Positions 36,487 through 49,617 of a stretch of 64,000 bases of DNA are shown here, in pieces; the first letter of the stretch is position 1; each line of letters starts with the position of its first letter. The DNA is from Paraspadella gotoi. Lineage: Eukaryota > Chaetognatha. The DNA lies in the NCBI GenBank assembly GCA_051294375.1, contig CM119270.1:6315912-6379911 (forward strand), read 5' to 3'. The notes under the pieces were generated by a model, which searched no databases, was not told the origin of the DNA, and was given only the letters and a program-made list of their open reading frames with translations. The position numbers were made by a program, and so were the translations under genes.

Positions 36487-37464
36487 GGCAACTCTATAAG
36501 TCACTCTTCGGTCAGTCTGTCGGTTGGTCGGTCGGTCTGTGGGTTGGTATGTCTGTCCGTCGGTCTGTCCCACTTACGTTAAAAATATACATAATTTGCC
36601 TATAGTTAGTTGCTCATTTGTTAGGACAGAAAAAAACATCAAAGGGACTGCTAGCGCCGCCTTTAGGAAATTCTAAACTATAAAGAATAAAAGACGGAAT
36701 TCCGATGCAGTGAGTGTCATAAATACAAAGGCTAAGAAAGCTATTGTAGTCATGTAGTCATGTCACGTCATGTCATGTCACGAGAAATTTAGCTGTAATC
36801 TATTTCCAAAAGTTAACAGTTAATCACAGTTAATTCCTTATTGAATAAGAACTTAGCCTTGTGAGGAGAATGTCACTTTCTTCAGGAACTGTTAAGACCG
36901 TAACAACAGGTCTCTATCATTAAAAATGAGTACCATCGGAGACCACAGACCACAGACCACAGCTTGCTCTAAAGCTACCCGATTAGGTGTGGTTAGCGGC
37001 AATTGCTGTATGGCCACAAGTTTTCTTTCTACTATAAAAATTAGAAAAAAATATTTGTTTTATTATATATATATTAAAATTTATAACTATGTAAAGTTAA
37101 ACATATTTTAAAACAATTGAAATTATTTTATAAAGGGGAAAGGGATGTTAGGGTTGTCTTCTGGAAATAAAAGGAACAGGTTAAAAATAGAACAGAACAG
37201 AAAGGGGTTGAGTGGAGAATTTGTCTATGTTATGTGTGATTTGTTATTGATATAGGATAAAAATTTTTAAAAAAGGCGACCGTACCTATATAATAAAACT
37301 ATTTTAGATATATTATAATTTGATTTTTATGTCATTACTACAAAAACAGTTTTATAAATCCGTTTATGGCATATTATTAACGGGTATTTCGGGAAATTGT
37401 TTTTCCTAGTATATTTTTTAGAACTATCGATATTGAAGACAAAACTAAAAAGATTAAAAATAAT

Positions 37465-37514
<50 letters not shown>

Positions 37515-37516
37515 AA

Positions 37517-37551
<35 letters not shown>

Positions 37552-37960
37552 CCTATCTCTCTTTCTCTCTTCAAATCCGTGATTCATAATTTTATTTTTA
37601 GTTTTCCTCTTCTTTTTGGTTTACTTCCTGATCAAGTCAATATTCAGAACCTGGCAAATTAAAATTTTAACGCCAACGCTTTTTCAAAAAAAACTGTTTT
37701 AAATAGTTTACATTTTGGTAAGCCCTTCATTTTTATTTATTAACTCTTTAACCCATTCATTAATTCATGCAACCATTCTGGGCTAGCAAAGGCTCACGAA
37801 AGATTGTGTTGCTTGGCCAAGCTGGTGGAGAAAACAAAGATTCTTTACATTTTCTGTATTTGGGACATAACAAATTAATTCAGATCACATCCTGCAGTCA
37901 GTCTGATAAAAGCACTTTTCATAAATCTACTGCCTCATCTTTTTCAGACCCTTCCTCGAA

Positions 37961-38782
37961 ATGTCTTTCGCCAGCCTTCAGAGTTCTCAGAGTTCGAAAA
38001 GTTCAAAAAGTTCACAGAGCTCAAGCTCATTATGCAACAGCTGGCTAAACGAAGGACATGAATGGACAGCAAAGATTTTCACTTATATTTACGAAGATGA
38101 CGACGATGACGGTGAAATAGTTTCACGACTGACAAACAATAAGGAGAAGATTCTTCATACTTTACACTCGGTAAAAAGCAATATTTAAGTGCATTTACTT
38201 ACTACTTAGGAACTGTAACATTCGCTAGATGCTGTTGTCGTTTTAAGTATTTTTTACATAATTCGATTTTCTAAGATGCACCAAGTAATTTTCCGATATA
38301 TATGATAATGGGACGGACCGACAGAGCGACAAAGCAGATTAAATTTAGTCGGAGTCGGCTGTTACACAAAAAAAGTTCCATTGAATGTGCGATATATTGA
38401 CAACTAGGCCGGAACAGGTTGAAAACTAGAAGTTCTCTCAAAAAACAAAAAAAACCCAAAAAAAATCAATTTAGCTTATGGATTAGCGGACGGAAGCATT
38501 TAAAGATTATTTTATTACTATATAAAGTTTAAATTTTTTTTAAAAAAAGGGAAAAAATTTTACTAATTGTAATCATAATTCTTTTTTTTTTTGGTTTAAC
38601 AGTTAAAAAACTGGGACATCGTCGGAGTGGAAATCTTTGCTAGTGAAATTCCCAATGCGACTTCCTTCATCAGGGGTCTTGAATTTTTCGCCTATGCTAC
38701 AGGAGGCGCTGTCGCATTGCCCGGCTTAGGATCTGTTGTGTTGTCTAAATTGATTAGTTCAACGTATGTCTTACATTAGATC

Positions 38783-38832
<50 letters not shown>

Positions 38833-38835
38833 TCT

Positions 38836-38885
<50 letters not shown>

Positions 38886-41125
38886 TAGTATTAAATTCGC
38901 CAAAAAATCGATACATAATTTTTATTTTCTCACTTTAAGCCTCCAATGAGATCATGGAAGAGGAAATTCCAAATTGGTTCACATATTTCTATGCGAAAAG
39001 AGAAGCGAAAGCAAACAAATGGATACATCACGATTTTGTCATCATGACAATTCGTTGTGTCGACGACTCAATCAAATTTTGTTCCTTGGAAAAGTTTAAC
39101 ACTGGTCTGGTTTTACAAATCTCCGGGTCAAAGCAGAAATTGCTTTCTACAGTCGTAGGCGACGATAGGAGAGATAATGGTAAAAAAAAGGTTTTTCAAG
39201 TACCTCTGGAAACCGACTCTTCACAGCCATTCAAGTAAGTCGCATTATTTGACAAAAAAACTAGCGTTAAAAGAGAGAGCCAAACTTGTCTACAGTCATG
39301 TGCAAAAAAAATTCGCGCAACTTTATTTCAGACTTTAAAAAATTATAACTGAATTAAAGTTTATTGAAAGATGATAAGATGGCATGATTTTTATTAAAAT
39401 CGGGCTACTCATTTAGGAGCAGTGATTTTTTAAAATGAAGTACTCAACTGCAAAGCTGAACGTGAAAAAATCTGATAGATTTACGAATAATCTTTATTCT
39501 TCTGATATTTTGCGTTCCTTGTACTAGATTAGGAATAGCTAGATAACTGGTTTGCCCCAGATCCCTAAATAATTATTCACTTGACCAATTGAAATAAAAT
39601 TTAGATATATTGTTATTGATTTGATTTCTTTTTTAATAAATTTTATTTTTCTTATATAATTTTTTAAAAATATTTTTATAGAGAGTCTAGATTTTAAAGT
39701 TATAAAGTTGCACTCTTTTTTTGCACTTGCGAGTATTGGCCTGCGCGGAGAAAACATCGGGAATCCTAAAAAGGCCAATGTATGTTTTAATCGATAAAAA
39801 AAAAAAAAACAAGTTTGACCAAACAAAGTCGGATCTGCCTAGGATAATTTAGAGTTAATCAGCTAAACAGATGAAAATCACTACAATGCTTTGTGATCCC
39901 TACAGATCATAACAGATCATAACAAATCTATGAAAATATCTATAAATATCTATAAAAATCAATAATATTTTAAATATTTTGTTCCTTATTTTTACTTGCA
40001 TAATGCAACTTGTATAATTTTTTTAACCTGTATAATTGTTTCAACTTGCTTAATTTTTTCAACTTGCTTAATTTTTTAAACTGGTATAATTTTTTCAACT
40101 TGCATAATTTTTTTCATTTTGTATATTTTTTTCAACTTATATAATTTTTTATCTTGCATATCTTTTTTAACATACATACACCAACCGTTCATCAGCGGCC
40201 ATTGGTGCCGGAGGCAAGTCATTCGCCTCCCAGCCCAAAGGTCCGGGGTTCTAGCCCGGTGGTCGTCTGGCAGTTAAGAGGGATGGGGTGCTTAACCCGC
40301 CTGTAACATGGTGTTACAGCCTGATCCGAAGCTCAGGGACTGCTTATATTGAACGGTTCTGTCACTAACACATAACAATAATTACTGTCTCTTCAATATG
40401 TTTTTTAACTTTCATTAAGTGATTTACAATCAGCCAATCTATCAATTTTTCTGAGAGAGAGAGAGAAAAACTATAAAATTTTAAAAAATAATTCAAGTAA
40501 AAGTAACATTTGTTTTCTTCCATTTAAACTCATTTCTACTCGCACGATTCCATTAAAACTTTACCATTATAAAAAAAAACTGTTGCGGTAACTTTCCAGA
40601 TATTTTTTAGCATTTTAATGTAAGAATCGAAAAATAAAATTTATATATCAAGAAACTTTGGCCATTTGTGATTTATTTGAGCTGTGTCTCATTTTTTACA
40701 ACAAAAAATACAAAAGTTCCATGCAAAAGAAAAATAGTTCCTTCTTTTACTTTTTTTACTTATATTATTGTTAATATTATATCTCTGACATGATATCCTC
40801 TATCAGATTTGGAGCAAAAGATGGTCCTTGGCAAGCAGTGAAAAAGATTGATCCCCTATAAAGTAAACAAGGCTTGAGTTGTTTCTGCTTAATGTGATGA
40901 TGCATTGTCTTTCATTTCAACAAAATTTTTATTTTTTATTTTTTTGGACTTGTTTGATATTTGATTCTGATAATACATCCAGAGGTAAATAAAAATAATA
41001 ATTTTGCTCACAGAAAAGTTACTCAGAGCCTTATAACTTTTATTGATATTTTAAAATATAAAAAGAATATTCTGGAGCATCTACAGCATCAATGTATTTT
41101 TAATACCGCTCTTTTTTTGCCATAT

Positions 41126-41172
<47 letters not shown>

Positions 41173-42300
41173 GGACATATTTTATTTTCATGATTTATCA
41201 TAGTAATTTGATATTCTGACATGATTTAAGTGATTTTCCGACAAGATTTAGGGGTGGGACCGATGGACCTACAAAGTGAATTATAGAGTCGGAATCTGCT
41301 GATAAGCAGATCCGACTAAAAACAGCATTTTTTGAGACTCAAAAAGGGATTAAGTTGTTAGCTTATCACATAATTTGATTTTTATCTGACTTTGAGTAGA
41401 AACCAACTCCAGAGATAATATAAAATTTAGACTATTAGCAAAGTATTTTTAGTTGTCTTGACTAAATATTTAAGCAATCATTTTCAAAAAAAATTACATT
41501 ATACGTCTTGATGAATACATTAAATATTACTTATTAGAAATATAATTACAGCTTTTAAAAATTCTTACGTTTTCTATATGAAAATATAAAAAACTAATAA
41601 AATCATCGAAAGATGATGATGAATTGATGATGATTTTTTACGGTTTTTCTTATTTTTGACCCAATTATCATGAAAATATTTAAAAAGGAATTATACTTTG
41701 TGCAGACAACTTTTTATGAGCTATCTGAATCTGGTCTTAAAATTTAAAAATTATCAAAACAAATTTAGGCCTTTCCCATGTATAAATAAATATTAAAAAA
41801 ATATTTTTTTGGGGTATAGAGCCACATAAGAAATGTTTTGTCCATTGAAAGTATACTTCAAAATGTATAAATTTTTGTTTGAGCATGTAATCATTCTAAA
41901 TTTTTGACTCACCCCATTGAGTGGGGCTACCGGCTATCCCTACGTTGAGAGAGAGAGCCAAAACTGGCTAGTCGATCGTCGGGGGTATCTTCCACAGTCC
42001 ACAATCTTTATATTTGTTGACGAGCAGATCCATGCCAATTGATGAAGGAATTCTTTTAATGTGCTATTATTTCTTTAAAAAAGGCTGAAAGATCTTGTGG
42101 ACTGGATCTTTGAGAACAAAGAATTGGACAAAAAATATGTTGGTCTTCCGGCGGCGATGGGCGGCGATCACTGCCAACACTTTGCCGAGCGCGTCTTCAA
42201 CCACGTGGCCGTTAAAAAGAAGTATCCGACTGCGGAGAAAACAGAGGACAAGATTTTCGAGAGTTTGATGAAAGAATTGACGAAAGAGAAGGATAAGTAA
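37961..42300 (+). CDS. Uncharacterised protein with possible LRAT/NlpC-P60-like core
   Basis: Exons are 37961-38170, 38603-38763, 38940-39234 and 42084-42300, about 290 residues, ending in TAA. The start ATG at 37961 precedes a Ser-rich leader (MSFASLQSSQSSKSSKSS). Exon 2 includes a hydrophobic Gly/Ala stretch (YATGGAVALPGLGSVVL) that could be a hairpin or membrane loop. Exon 3 has NKWIHHDFVIMTI and exon 4 has GGDHCQHFAERVF. A His followed by a hydrophobic strand, with a later (N/H)CQHFA helix start, is the layout of permuted papain-like LRAT/PPPDE folds, so a thiol hydrolase or acyltransferase is possible but unproven. The exon 3/4 join is in perfect frame (AA+G). The exon 2/3 join with the strong GTATGT donor is off by one phase, suggesting a missed microexon, a weaker donor or an indel. 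I recognise no named orthologue. Confidence 0.65.
38788..38881 (+). repeat. (CT)n tract in an intron
   Basis: Interrupted CT repeat filling more than half of the short intron between exons 2 and 3 of the gene at 37961-42300. Confidence 0.95.
40195..40340 (+). mobile_element. tRNA-derived SINE-like sequence
   Basis: A GC-rich island in a 2.8-kb AT-rich intron. It has a good B-box, GGTTCTAGCCC (40247-40257), and a weak A-box-like stretch about 45 bases before it. The tail continues through a non-tRNA body ending near TGAACGGTTCTGTCAC. No intact tRNA fold is apparent, so this is a SINE rather than a tRNA gene. Confidence 0.5.
41126..41173 (+). repeat. (GACA)n microsatellite
   Basis: About twelve perfect tetranucleotide units in the large intron of the 37961-42300 gene. 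Related imperfect runs occur at 4346-4378 and 36509-36570. Confidence 0.95.
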
Positions 42301-42665
42301 AAGAAGACAAAGAAAATTTGGCATTTTTGCCGAAATTTTTAATACATCTGGAAAAGAAATTTGGATTTTTAGTATTTTTAAAAGAATATTTTATTAACTT
42401 TTATAAAATATTATAAGGAATGAAATACCGAAATGTTAGTTCCATACCAAACAGGAATACAGTTAATAATGTAAGATTATGAATGAACACAATATTTTTA
42501 GGGTTTTTTTTGTTTTTGTTTTGCTTTTGGTGATATTTTTTCTGCTTTTGGTTGTCAAATTTATTTTTTTCCCTTTTCCTCTTTGTTTTGATTTCCTTTC
42601 CTGATTTATAATCAAAAGTCACAGTCAAGCAGCTTAAATGTATCAGATAAAAAACGTCGAGTGGC

Positions 42666-42671
42666 AATAAA
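42666..42671 (+). terminator. Candidate poly(A) signal
   Basis: AATAAA about 365 bases downstream of the stop codon at 42300. Confidence 0.35.
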
Positions 42672-43513
42672 AACCAATATTTTGATCCCCGATTCCCGAT
42701 TCTTGACATTTTAATATAATTCAGGTTATTTTGTCAGCGGTTATTGTTTTTGTTTTTTAAATTAACATAACATAACATAACATCCTCGTTTTTTTCCTGG
42801 TTCTTTTTATTCGTCATTTTCGTTCGTTCATCCAATTTTCCAATTATACGTAATTATCATTAGTATTTTTTACTTAAAAGTTATATGCGTATAAGATTTA
42901 TTTTCATTGTGAAAAATACTGTGCTAAGTACAAAAGTTTGTTTTTCATATATTTCGGCATAAATTTCTATGCCATCATCAATTGTTATATGAGTTTTCAA
43001 TACGAAACATATTGCTGACAGCAATAAGGTATGTATGCAAAATGTACCCTGGAAAAAATCAGAAAAATAAAGACTAAAGACTAGAAAAATAATCGCGGGA
43101 AAATTATTTAAAAATTATCACAGTTGCTTAAATTTTCTTATGCTTTGCAATTTGGTGTCGGTGAAGAATATGTATTGTTATCAATCAATAAACTATTTTT
43201 TAAAGATTTTGGGTAAAACTGACCATCATCTGTAATCTAAAAGAGAAAACATTGGTGTTGATTAGGAAATAAATTGTAAACAAACTCAAACTCAAAAATT
43301 AAAGATGGGGAATCTTTAACAACAACAACGACGACGAAGATCGTCTCGAATCTCGCTTCTTTCTTGCCGGACGTTTCGGTCCGACGGATAAATATGACCA
43401 CCTGAAAAGCCAGCTGTTTCACTCTCTCTCACTCTCTCTCTCTCCTCTCTCTCTCTCTCATCATCTCTCATCTCTCTCTCTCTCATCTCTCTCTCTCTCT
43501 CCTCTCTCTCTCG

Positions 43514-43546
<33 letters not shown>

Positions 43547-43693
43547 GTCAGCTGATTTTTCTTCCCCCCCTTGTCCCAGTTTTCGTGTTGTTTTCGTTTG
43601 TTTCATTTGTTTTTAATTTGTTTTTATTTGTGTACGCGTCTCTCGTGTGGTGGAGACGGTGGCCGACTGAACATCGGCCGCATAAATAGAGAG

Positions 43694-43765
<72 letters not shown>

Positions 43766-44314
43766 AGAGAGAGAGGGAGAGGAGAGAGAGTTTAAAACCG
43801 ATATTACCGTCACGTTTAAGCGCAAGAAATAATTTTCGGGGAGATAAGAATTTCGATTTTTTTTTACTTTGAGGACGACACTTATTTTAAATATTGTTTA
43901 AATCTATTGAGCTTATTATCAATATATTACGAATTTTATTGGTGACAAAGTAAGAAAGCAAGTTAGATGATATGAATGAATGAATAGAAAAGGAAAGAAA
44001 AGAAAGTAAGTAAAAGTTCGTCGCTTCTTTTCTCCGTTTAAAATTTTGAATTGAAAAGTAAATTTCATCTCTCAAGTTGGGACGAGGTTCGTGTGAACTC
44101 CAAAACATCAAATCACGTGATCAAAAAATCGTCATGAAAAGGAGTTTGACAATTGAAAAAACTTCTTCCTTTAATAATCTTATGTTTGCCACTATTTTAA
44201 GAATAACTGGCGGATATGAGCCTGTCTACATGGAAATTTGAAAGCTCAAACGATGTCAATAAGAATAAGAAACAATAATTTTGTTGTTCTTGTAATTTTC
44301 GCACACAATTTTCT

Positions 44315-47300
44315 CTACAATATTCTCTTCCTCATTACATTAATTTCCTTTTTTTCTCGGCTCAACGTCCGAAGCATCGACTCTCCCTCCTCCTCTTCCT
44401 CTTCCTCCTATCGAACTTCTCATACACAGCACCTCCTTCCCATTCTTCAGCCTTCCACTTTCCCTCCACCACGAACGTTGAAGGGGCTCGTGATCCAGTG
44501 CCAATTCTCCTTCGGCGCCTTCCACTCATTGGCGCCGTACTCCCGCTTTGATTAGCGACGCGGGATCGCAAGGGACGTAGACTCTGTAGCCGAGGAGATC
44601 GGCGCTGCAGACGCGGGTGAAGAAGGGATAGAGACTGTGACCCTGAAGGGGAGTTGAATGGGAGTGAGGAAGAGTGGGTGAGAGAAGGAAACAATAGAAG
44701 CGACATTCACGGTGTGGAAGTCCATGTGACAACTCAAAATACCAAAAGCAAATCGGATCGGAGACTCGGGCGATCTCCGCGGAAATGGAATCGCCGAATC
44801 CTGATTGGTCAAGCATGGAACCGGAATCATTGAAATTGTAAAATCTACCCCACGTCGCCGATCCTCTCTCTTAGATATTAAATAGACCGAGCTTGTTTTA
44901 GTTTCAGTAGAATTGATCAAGACCTGCTGCGTGTGTCTCGCCGTCACCCTTTATTCTCAGAAATATAACCTCGGTTGATTTCATGAAATCCATGAGTAAT
45001 TCTTAAATGTGGTGGGCAGCGGTGGGATTTCGAACCCACGCCTCCAAAGAGACTGGTCATTTCACCCTCGAAATCCATGAGATGATAGGAAACATATGAA
45101 CATTATAAAAATTCTCAAGGTAAATCATCATTTCTTTCAAACATTAACTACTTAAAAAGTCAGACAAACAGACATATTGACCGAGTCACCAATAGACAGT
45201 ATTTTTTAATGATTCACAGATGAGATTAAACGTTTTTTGTTTTTTTTACTTGGGACAACAATCGCAAAAATGAAGACAACGATTCTTTCGAAATAAAAAA
45301 AAGGTTTTCGTATAAAATCGATAAAAGTCGCTAATAAAAACGGTCGTTGTTCGTCGTAGTTGTCGTCGTTGTCGTCGTAGTTGTCGTCGTTGTTGTCATA
45401 GCCGAATTACCTTCTTATAATTAATAAACGTCTTGCCCCGTTCCACAGATACTTGACTCCTACGCCAGAGGGCACGGCGTCGTTGGGCGGAGGATTTTCG
45501 TCTTCGTAGAGAAAAAAGACGTCGATTCTTTGAGCGTCGCCGCCGATGAGAGTGAATTCGAGGCTGTCGGAGGCGTGGCCATATTTGCGATGGAGACGAA
45601 GGACTGGAGGTGGGGAGGGAGTTTGGGGGGGGGAAAGGGGGGGAAGGAGAGAAGGATTAAATGGAAGGAGGGGGAAATTATTAAAGGAAATTAATGGGGG
45701 AAAAGATATGAGAATATCACGACGTTTGTTATGAAAAAAAAAATAAGAAAGATGTGAGAAAGAATAATTTATAGGGAAAAGATAGAAAGACAAGGAAGAA
45801 AGAACCATCGGAATCAAAGAAAGGATAAAAAGGATAAAAAAAAAAAAAAAACAACTAAAGTTTACAAAGAAATAGAGAGAACTTTCATTGGGAAGAAGGA
45901 AGAAAAAAAAAAGAAAAAAAATAGGAAATATTACCAGAGTTCTCCTTACCTCTGTCACTCACCTTTATCCTTGTTCACGAAATAATCCTTCATCCATTCC
46001 CTATACCCTCCAGCGAACAACGCGGTGTCGGCGTCGTTGTGTGGCGATGATGGCACACTCGCGCCACCACCCCAGAAGGATCCGGACCACAGCCAGTTGA
46101 AGAGGCCCCACGAAGCGAACACCTTTCTGAAAAGCGTCAAGAGTTGCTCTTTTTTATTTATGTTCCAAGCTTTTTCAAATTCATTTCAACTACTGTATTC
46201 CCTCGCCTGATGTGGACGAGGCTTTTCATAAATGTTTTGGCTCGAATATTCGCTTTTTCTTCGTTTCCGTAATTTTTGTGAAAACTCTCTGTAGAACAAA
46301 GAAATTATGTATATCAAAGTACGAAAAAAGGTGAAAATCAATGATGATTGTGACCCATAAATTCCCATAATAATGAGACCTGACGTTGTCGAAATTGCAT
46401 TCCAAAAACCTAGCAGCTTGGTTTCTCCATAGAAAGTTAGTTTGGTTTTAGGCACCCAAGACTGGCTTCTCTCTAAGAAAGATAAAAAAAAAAAGTTTGA
46501 AAAACTTTAAGAATATTAAATAATCGAATAATAAAAAGGTTTTTAAGTAATTTTCTTTTCTTCCAAAAAAAAAAAAACCGGACTCTTCTGATACGGTTTT
46601 GGAATTTGGAAAAAGCCTTCGCGACGCGTTTCCCGCCAAAAGACGGAATCCACAAATAACCGTCGTCGACGTCGTCTCTTTTCCCTCTGTCGAACGCGAA
46701 TGGAAACGAAGAGGAAAGATCCGTCGGAGAATCTGACAAAGGCAATCGAGAACAACTTGTAATAAGAAGTTCTATGCAGTTGCTGATGTTGCGTTTTTTA
46801 ACAAATTATTATGAAACGTGTACAATGTAGAGATTGAATATTGAGACTAAAAGAGGGAGGGCGTTTTAACAAGTAGAAGAGAGAGTGTAGAAAGAGAAAG
46901 AGACAGGCAGTTACCGCTTGTCTTCCGATCGCTTAACTCAATGACCACCGGCATTGACCCGTTTCCTTGGAAACCCTCGTAACCACAATATAAGATAATT
47001 CGATATGTATTTTAGGTTTAATAGATGTATTATGGCAACAGCCCGAGGTTGCCTGTGATGCCCATTGGATGGGGCATCTCACTGTTGGCTTGGGGGCTTC
47101 CGACCCTCAGTGACGCCTCAGTCACTGACGCGGTTACCCAGGACGTTCTCGCTTTGCCACCCAGAGGGTCGTTAGATGTGGATGGAACACTATGCCTGGG
47201 ATGGTGTGTTCCCCCTCTGGGTCAATGGAATTGGCTGTAGGATTGATGGACGTGAGGCGGTTGTGAATATACCGCCACAGTATCAATAAAAATTACAAAC

Positions 47301-47533
47301 TTTTAAACTCAACTTTGTATAAACTATAAACTAAATGAAGCCTAACGTGGTTCCCTCAATCACGACAAGTACTCACCCAAATCGGAGCCCGTACAACAGG
47401 TTAGCTTTTGTTCGGCAAGAATCCTTCATTGTTCGCCGTTCTGAAGTCGGGACCCGCGATTCTTTCCACCTTCCAACCAGAGACGATTGTATTGTTTTTC
47501 TGTGAAATGAATAACGGGATTATTTTAATAAGG

Positions 47534-47565
<32 letters not shown>

Positions 47566-49013
47566 GAGAGAATACAAATGGAAACTGAAATCCTTTTGCC
47601 CATTGACTTAACCCTATTTCTCCAGTGATGCTTTCCCTGTCCTCCTCTTCCTCCTCCTCTCCATCCTTTCCAATTCTCTCGTCCACTTCCTTCGTCGCCT
47701 CCTCCAAAGCCTCTGCTTGATTCTCGAAGATAAGAAGCGTCTCGTCGACGGCGTCAGTGGCCTCCTCCTCCTCCTCTTCCAAAGCCTCTCGCGGAACGAC
47801 GATCAACTTGAGCTTAGCCTCCGTACAAAATCGGAGGAGATGAGATCGTTGGGATTTGGGAGAAGATGAAGAGGATTCGTTAGAGGAAGAAGTGGAGATG
47901 CTGCTGGTAGAGCCGCTGGAGATGCTGGAGTTAATGGCGAATGAAAGGGATGCTGTGATTTCGCGTGGACGGATGGTGAAAAAGGAGGGCAAAGAGTGAA
48001 GTATGGTGGAGTGAAAAGGAGAGGAAGTTGACGAGAACTGTAGTCGAGCAATGTCTAACTTCACCCCACACCTTCAGTCCTGACCTGGTGGCTCATTGAC
48101 TAAAAGCCATCAGCTCATGACCACTAGATACCGGGTTCAATCCCAACCCGGTACCTACCCTGGGAAGCGTGAGGATGGCCGAAAACAGCCTTGGCGGCGT
48201 TGGAAACTCCTCAAGCCTGCTTCCAAGCCCAGGACCCGTTCCATTGCTGCTAAGGGGGCAGCAGAACATACAGATAGTCGTCTTGAACCCCACTTAGCGC
48301 CTTATCCACAAACTTTTAGATTTCGATGAATGAAATTCAGGTTTTTAATGCTTTGAAAGGGAGTTATGGCCTCTGGAGTCACTTCCGTGGACGCTGTCGA
48401 CATTGTAGTTCCATTTAACGCAGCTGGCGCCGCGGACGCCGCCGCGCGACGCGGCGACGCCTGCTGCTGACGTTATCGCTGGATTCGGCCTCCGCGGAAT
48501 TTTATTGTAATACGAACTAAGGGAGAAAAAAATTTAGTCGAATACTATTATTTGATTATTCAAGTTGTTAATTTTAAAGTTGTTGCAATGTGCAGAGCCT
48601 TTTGGCTCAACTTTTGAGAATTATTCAAACTCTGAAATATTTCAAAATAATTCAATTATTGACTTCAATTTGTCACAATTCCTGAACCAACAGAACCTTT
48701 ACCTCGCCCACTGCAAACTCCAACCAACTAATCTCCGACCACCAATACCGCCTCACCCTCCCCAGTCCCCAACTTTTACCCAACCTTTCCCCAAATTCCG
48801 AACCCGCCCCGACCCACCTCACCGCGGATGTGTCTCCAGCGCCGCTTCGGCCCCGGCTCCGTCTTCCCGGCGTCGCTGTAGAAATAAACGACGCAAGAGT
48901 AAAAGACGCCGACCGAAGAAGAAGAAGGAACGCCAACTTCCGGTTGACGCCCTGCCAGGTCTGTCGCGTCAGATGGAAAGTGGGCGTGGCCGAAGACAAT
49001 GACGGTGGATCAT
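44315..49013 (-). CDS. FKTN: Fukutin (FKTN), assembly copy 1, frames broken by indels
   Basis: Same gene as at 51025-55742. Intact here are the Glu-rich exon with LLRFCTEAKLKLIVVPREAL (about 47616-47930) and the N-terminal signal-anchor-like stretch NRKLAFLLLLRSASFTLASF (about 48880-48960). The penultimate exon (about 45431-45603) has KYGHASDSLEFTLIGGDAQR. The LicD-type exon (45963-46126) has PHNDADTALFAGGYREW. The last exon carries extra bases near 44478 and 44541 that break the frame. Fukutin is a Golgi type II membrane protein that adds ribitol 5-phosphate from CDP-ribitol to the alpha-dystroglycan glycan. The frame breaks are at different places from copy 2, so sequencing error explains them better than pseudogenisation. 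Confidence 0.82.
45010..45057 (-). mobile_element. Retroposed tRNA-Leu 3' half with CCA, copy 1
   Basis: Reads on the minus strand as the 3' half of a tRNA-Leu (CCAGTCTCTTTGGAGGCG variable arm, then the T arm), ending GCTGCCACCA. The posttranscriptional CCA is present and the 5' half is absent. One extra G and one extra T distinguish it from the copy at 51718. Confidence 0.75.
47030..47295 (+). repeat. GC-rich repeat-like insert in fukutin intron
   Basis: A GC-rich block in an AT-rich intron with internal echoes (CAGTGACGCC / CAGTCACTGACGC; GTGGATGGAACACTATGCC). No RNA polymerase III boxes are convincing. It is probably an interspersed repeat of unknown type, and is also present at about 53750-54012. 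Confidence 0.35.
48076..48296 (+). mobile_element. tRNA-derived SINE, copy 1
   Basis: A-box TGGCTCATTG (48089-48098) and B-box GGTTCAATCCC (48134-48144) are at tRNA-like spacing, followed by a roughly 150-base non-tRNA body. It lies in an intron of fukutin, antisense to the gene. Confidence 0.7.
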
Positions 49014-49520
49014 TGAAAAATATAAAAAACGACGGGGACGAAATTTAAGTTAAGAAAAGCTAGTTATGGAAAGTAAGAATAAACAATTCAAATATTTACT
49101 CGGCGTTAGTATTTGCGTTGTTGACCGTTAGCTGATGAACTGACCATTTTTAGTTTATTGGAAAAGGTTGACAAAAAAGCGACCAAAATTGCGTCAATAA
49201 AGTAGTTTTGGAAAACTATTTGAGGTTTTTTTTCGTTTTTCTTTTTTTGTGGGTTTTTTTTTTTTCTGATCAAATTCAAAGATTGGGTTTGAATCGTGTT
49301 GACTTTAAAATAGCAAAATATTAAAAAAAATTAAATTATCTTTTTTTTATTAACAACTGACAATTGACAACTTGCAATATAGTGGAACTTGATTAAAATA
49401 TTATACAATTTGAAAAGCACAATCATTCAGAATAAAACTTTCAGCTCAACACAGTCAACAAGTTCTGGCGAAGCCAACCCGAATTTTTCACGACGATAAG
49501 ATAAGCGTACCTAACTCTTT

Positions 49521-49527
<7 letters not shown>

Positions 49528-49598
<71 letters not shown>

Positions 49599-49617
49599 TC
49601 TCTCTCTTCTCTCTCTC
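49528..49617 (+). repeat. (CT)n tract
   Basis: Pure, then TTCT-interrupted, CT repeat upstream of the fukutin start. It is also present in the second copy at about 56249-56341, with different length and interruptions. Confidence 0.95.

Noticed and set aside
41126-41173. CRISPR-like spaced repeat
   Set aside because: It is a simple GACA microsatellite with no spacers, in a eukaryotic intron.
45010-45057. A tRNA gene for leucine
   Set aside because: Only the 3' half is present, it includes the posttranscriptional CCA, and the upstream DNA cannot pair as a 5' half. It is a retroposed fragment.
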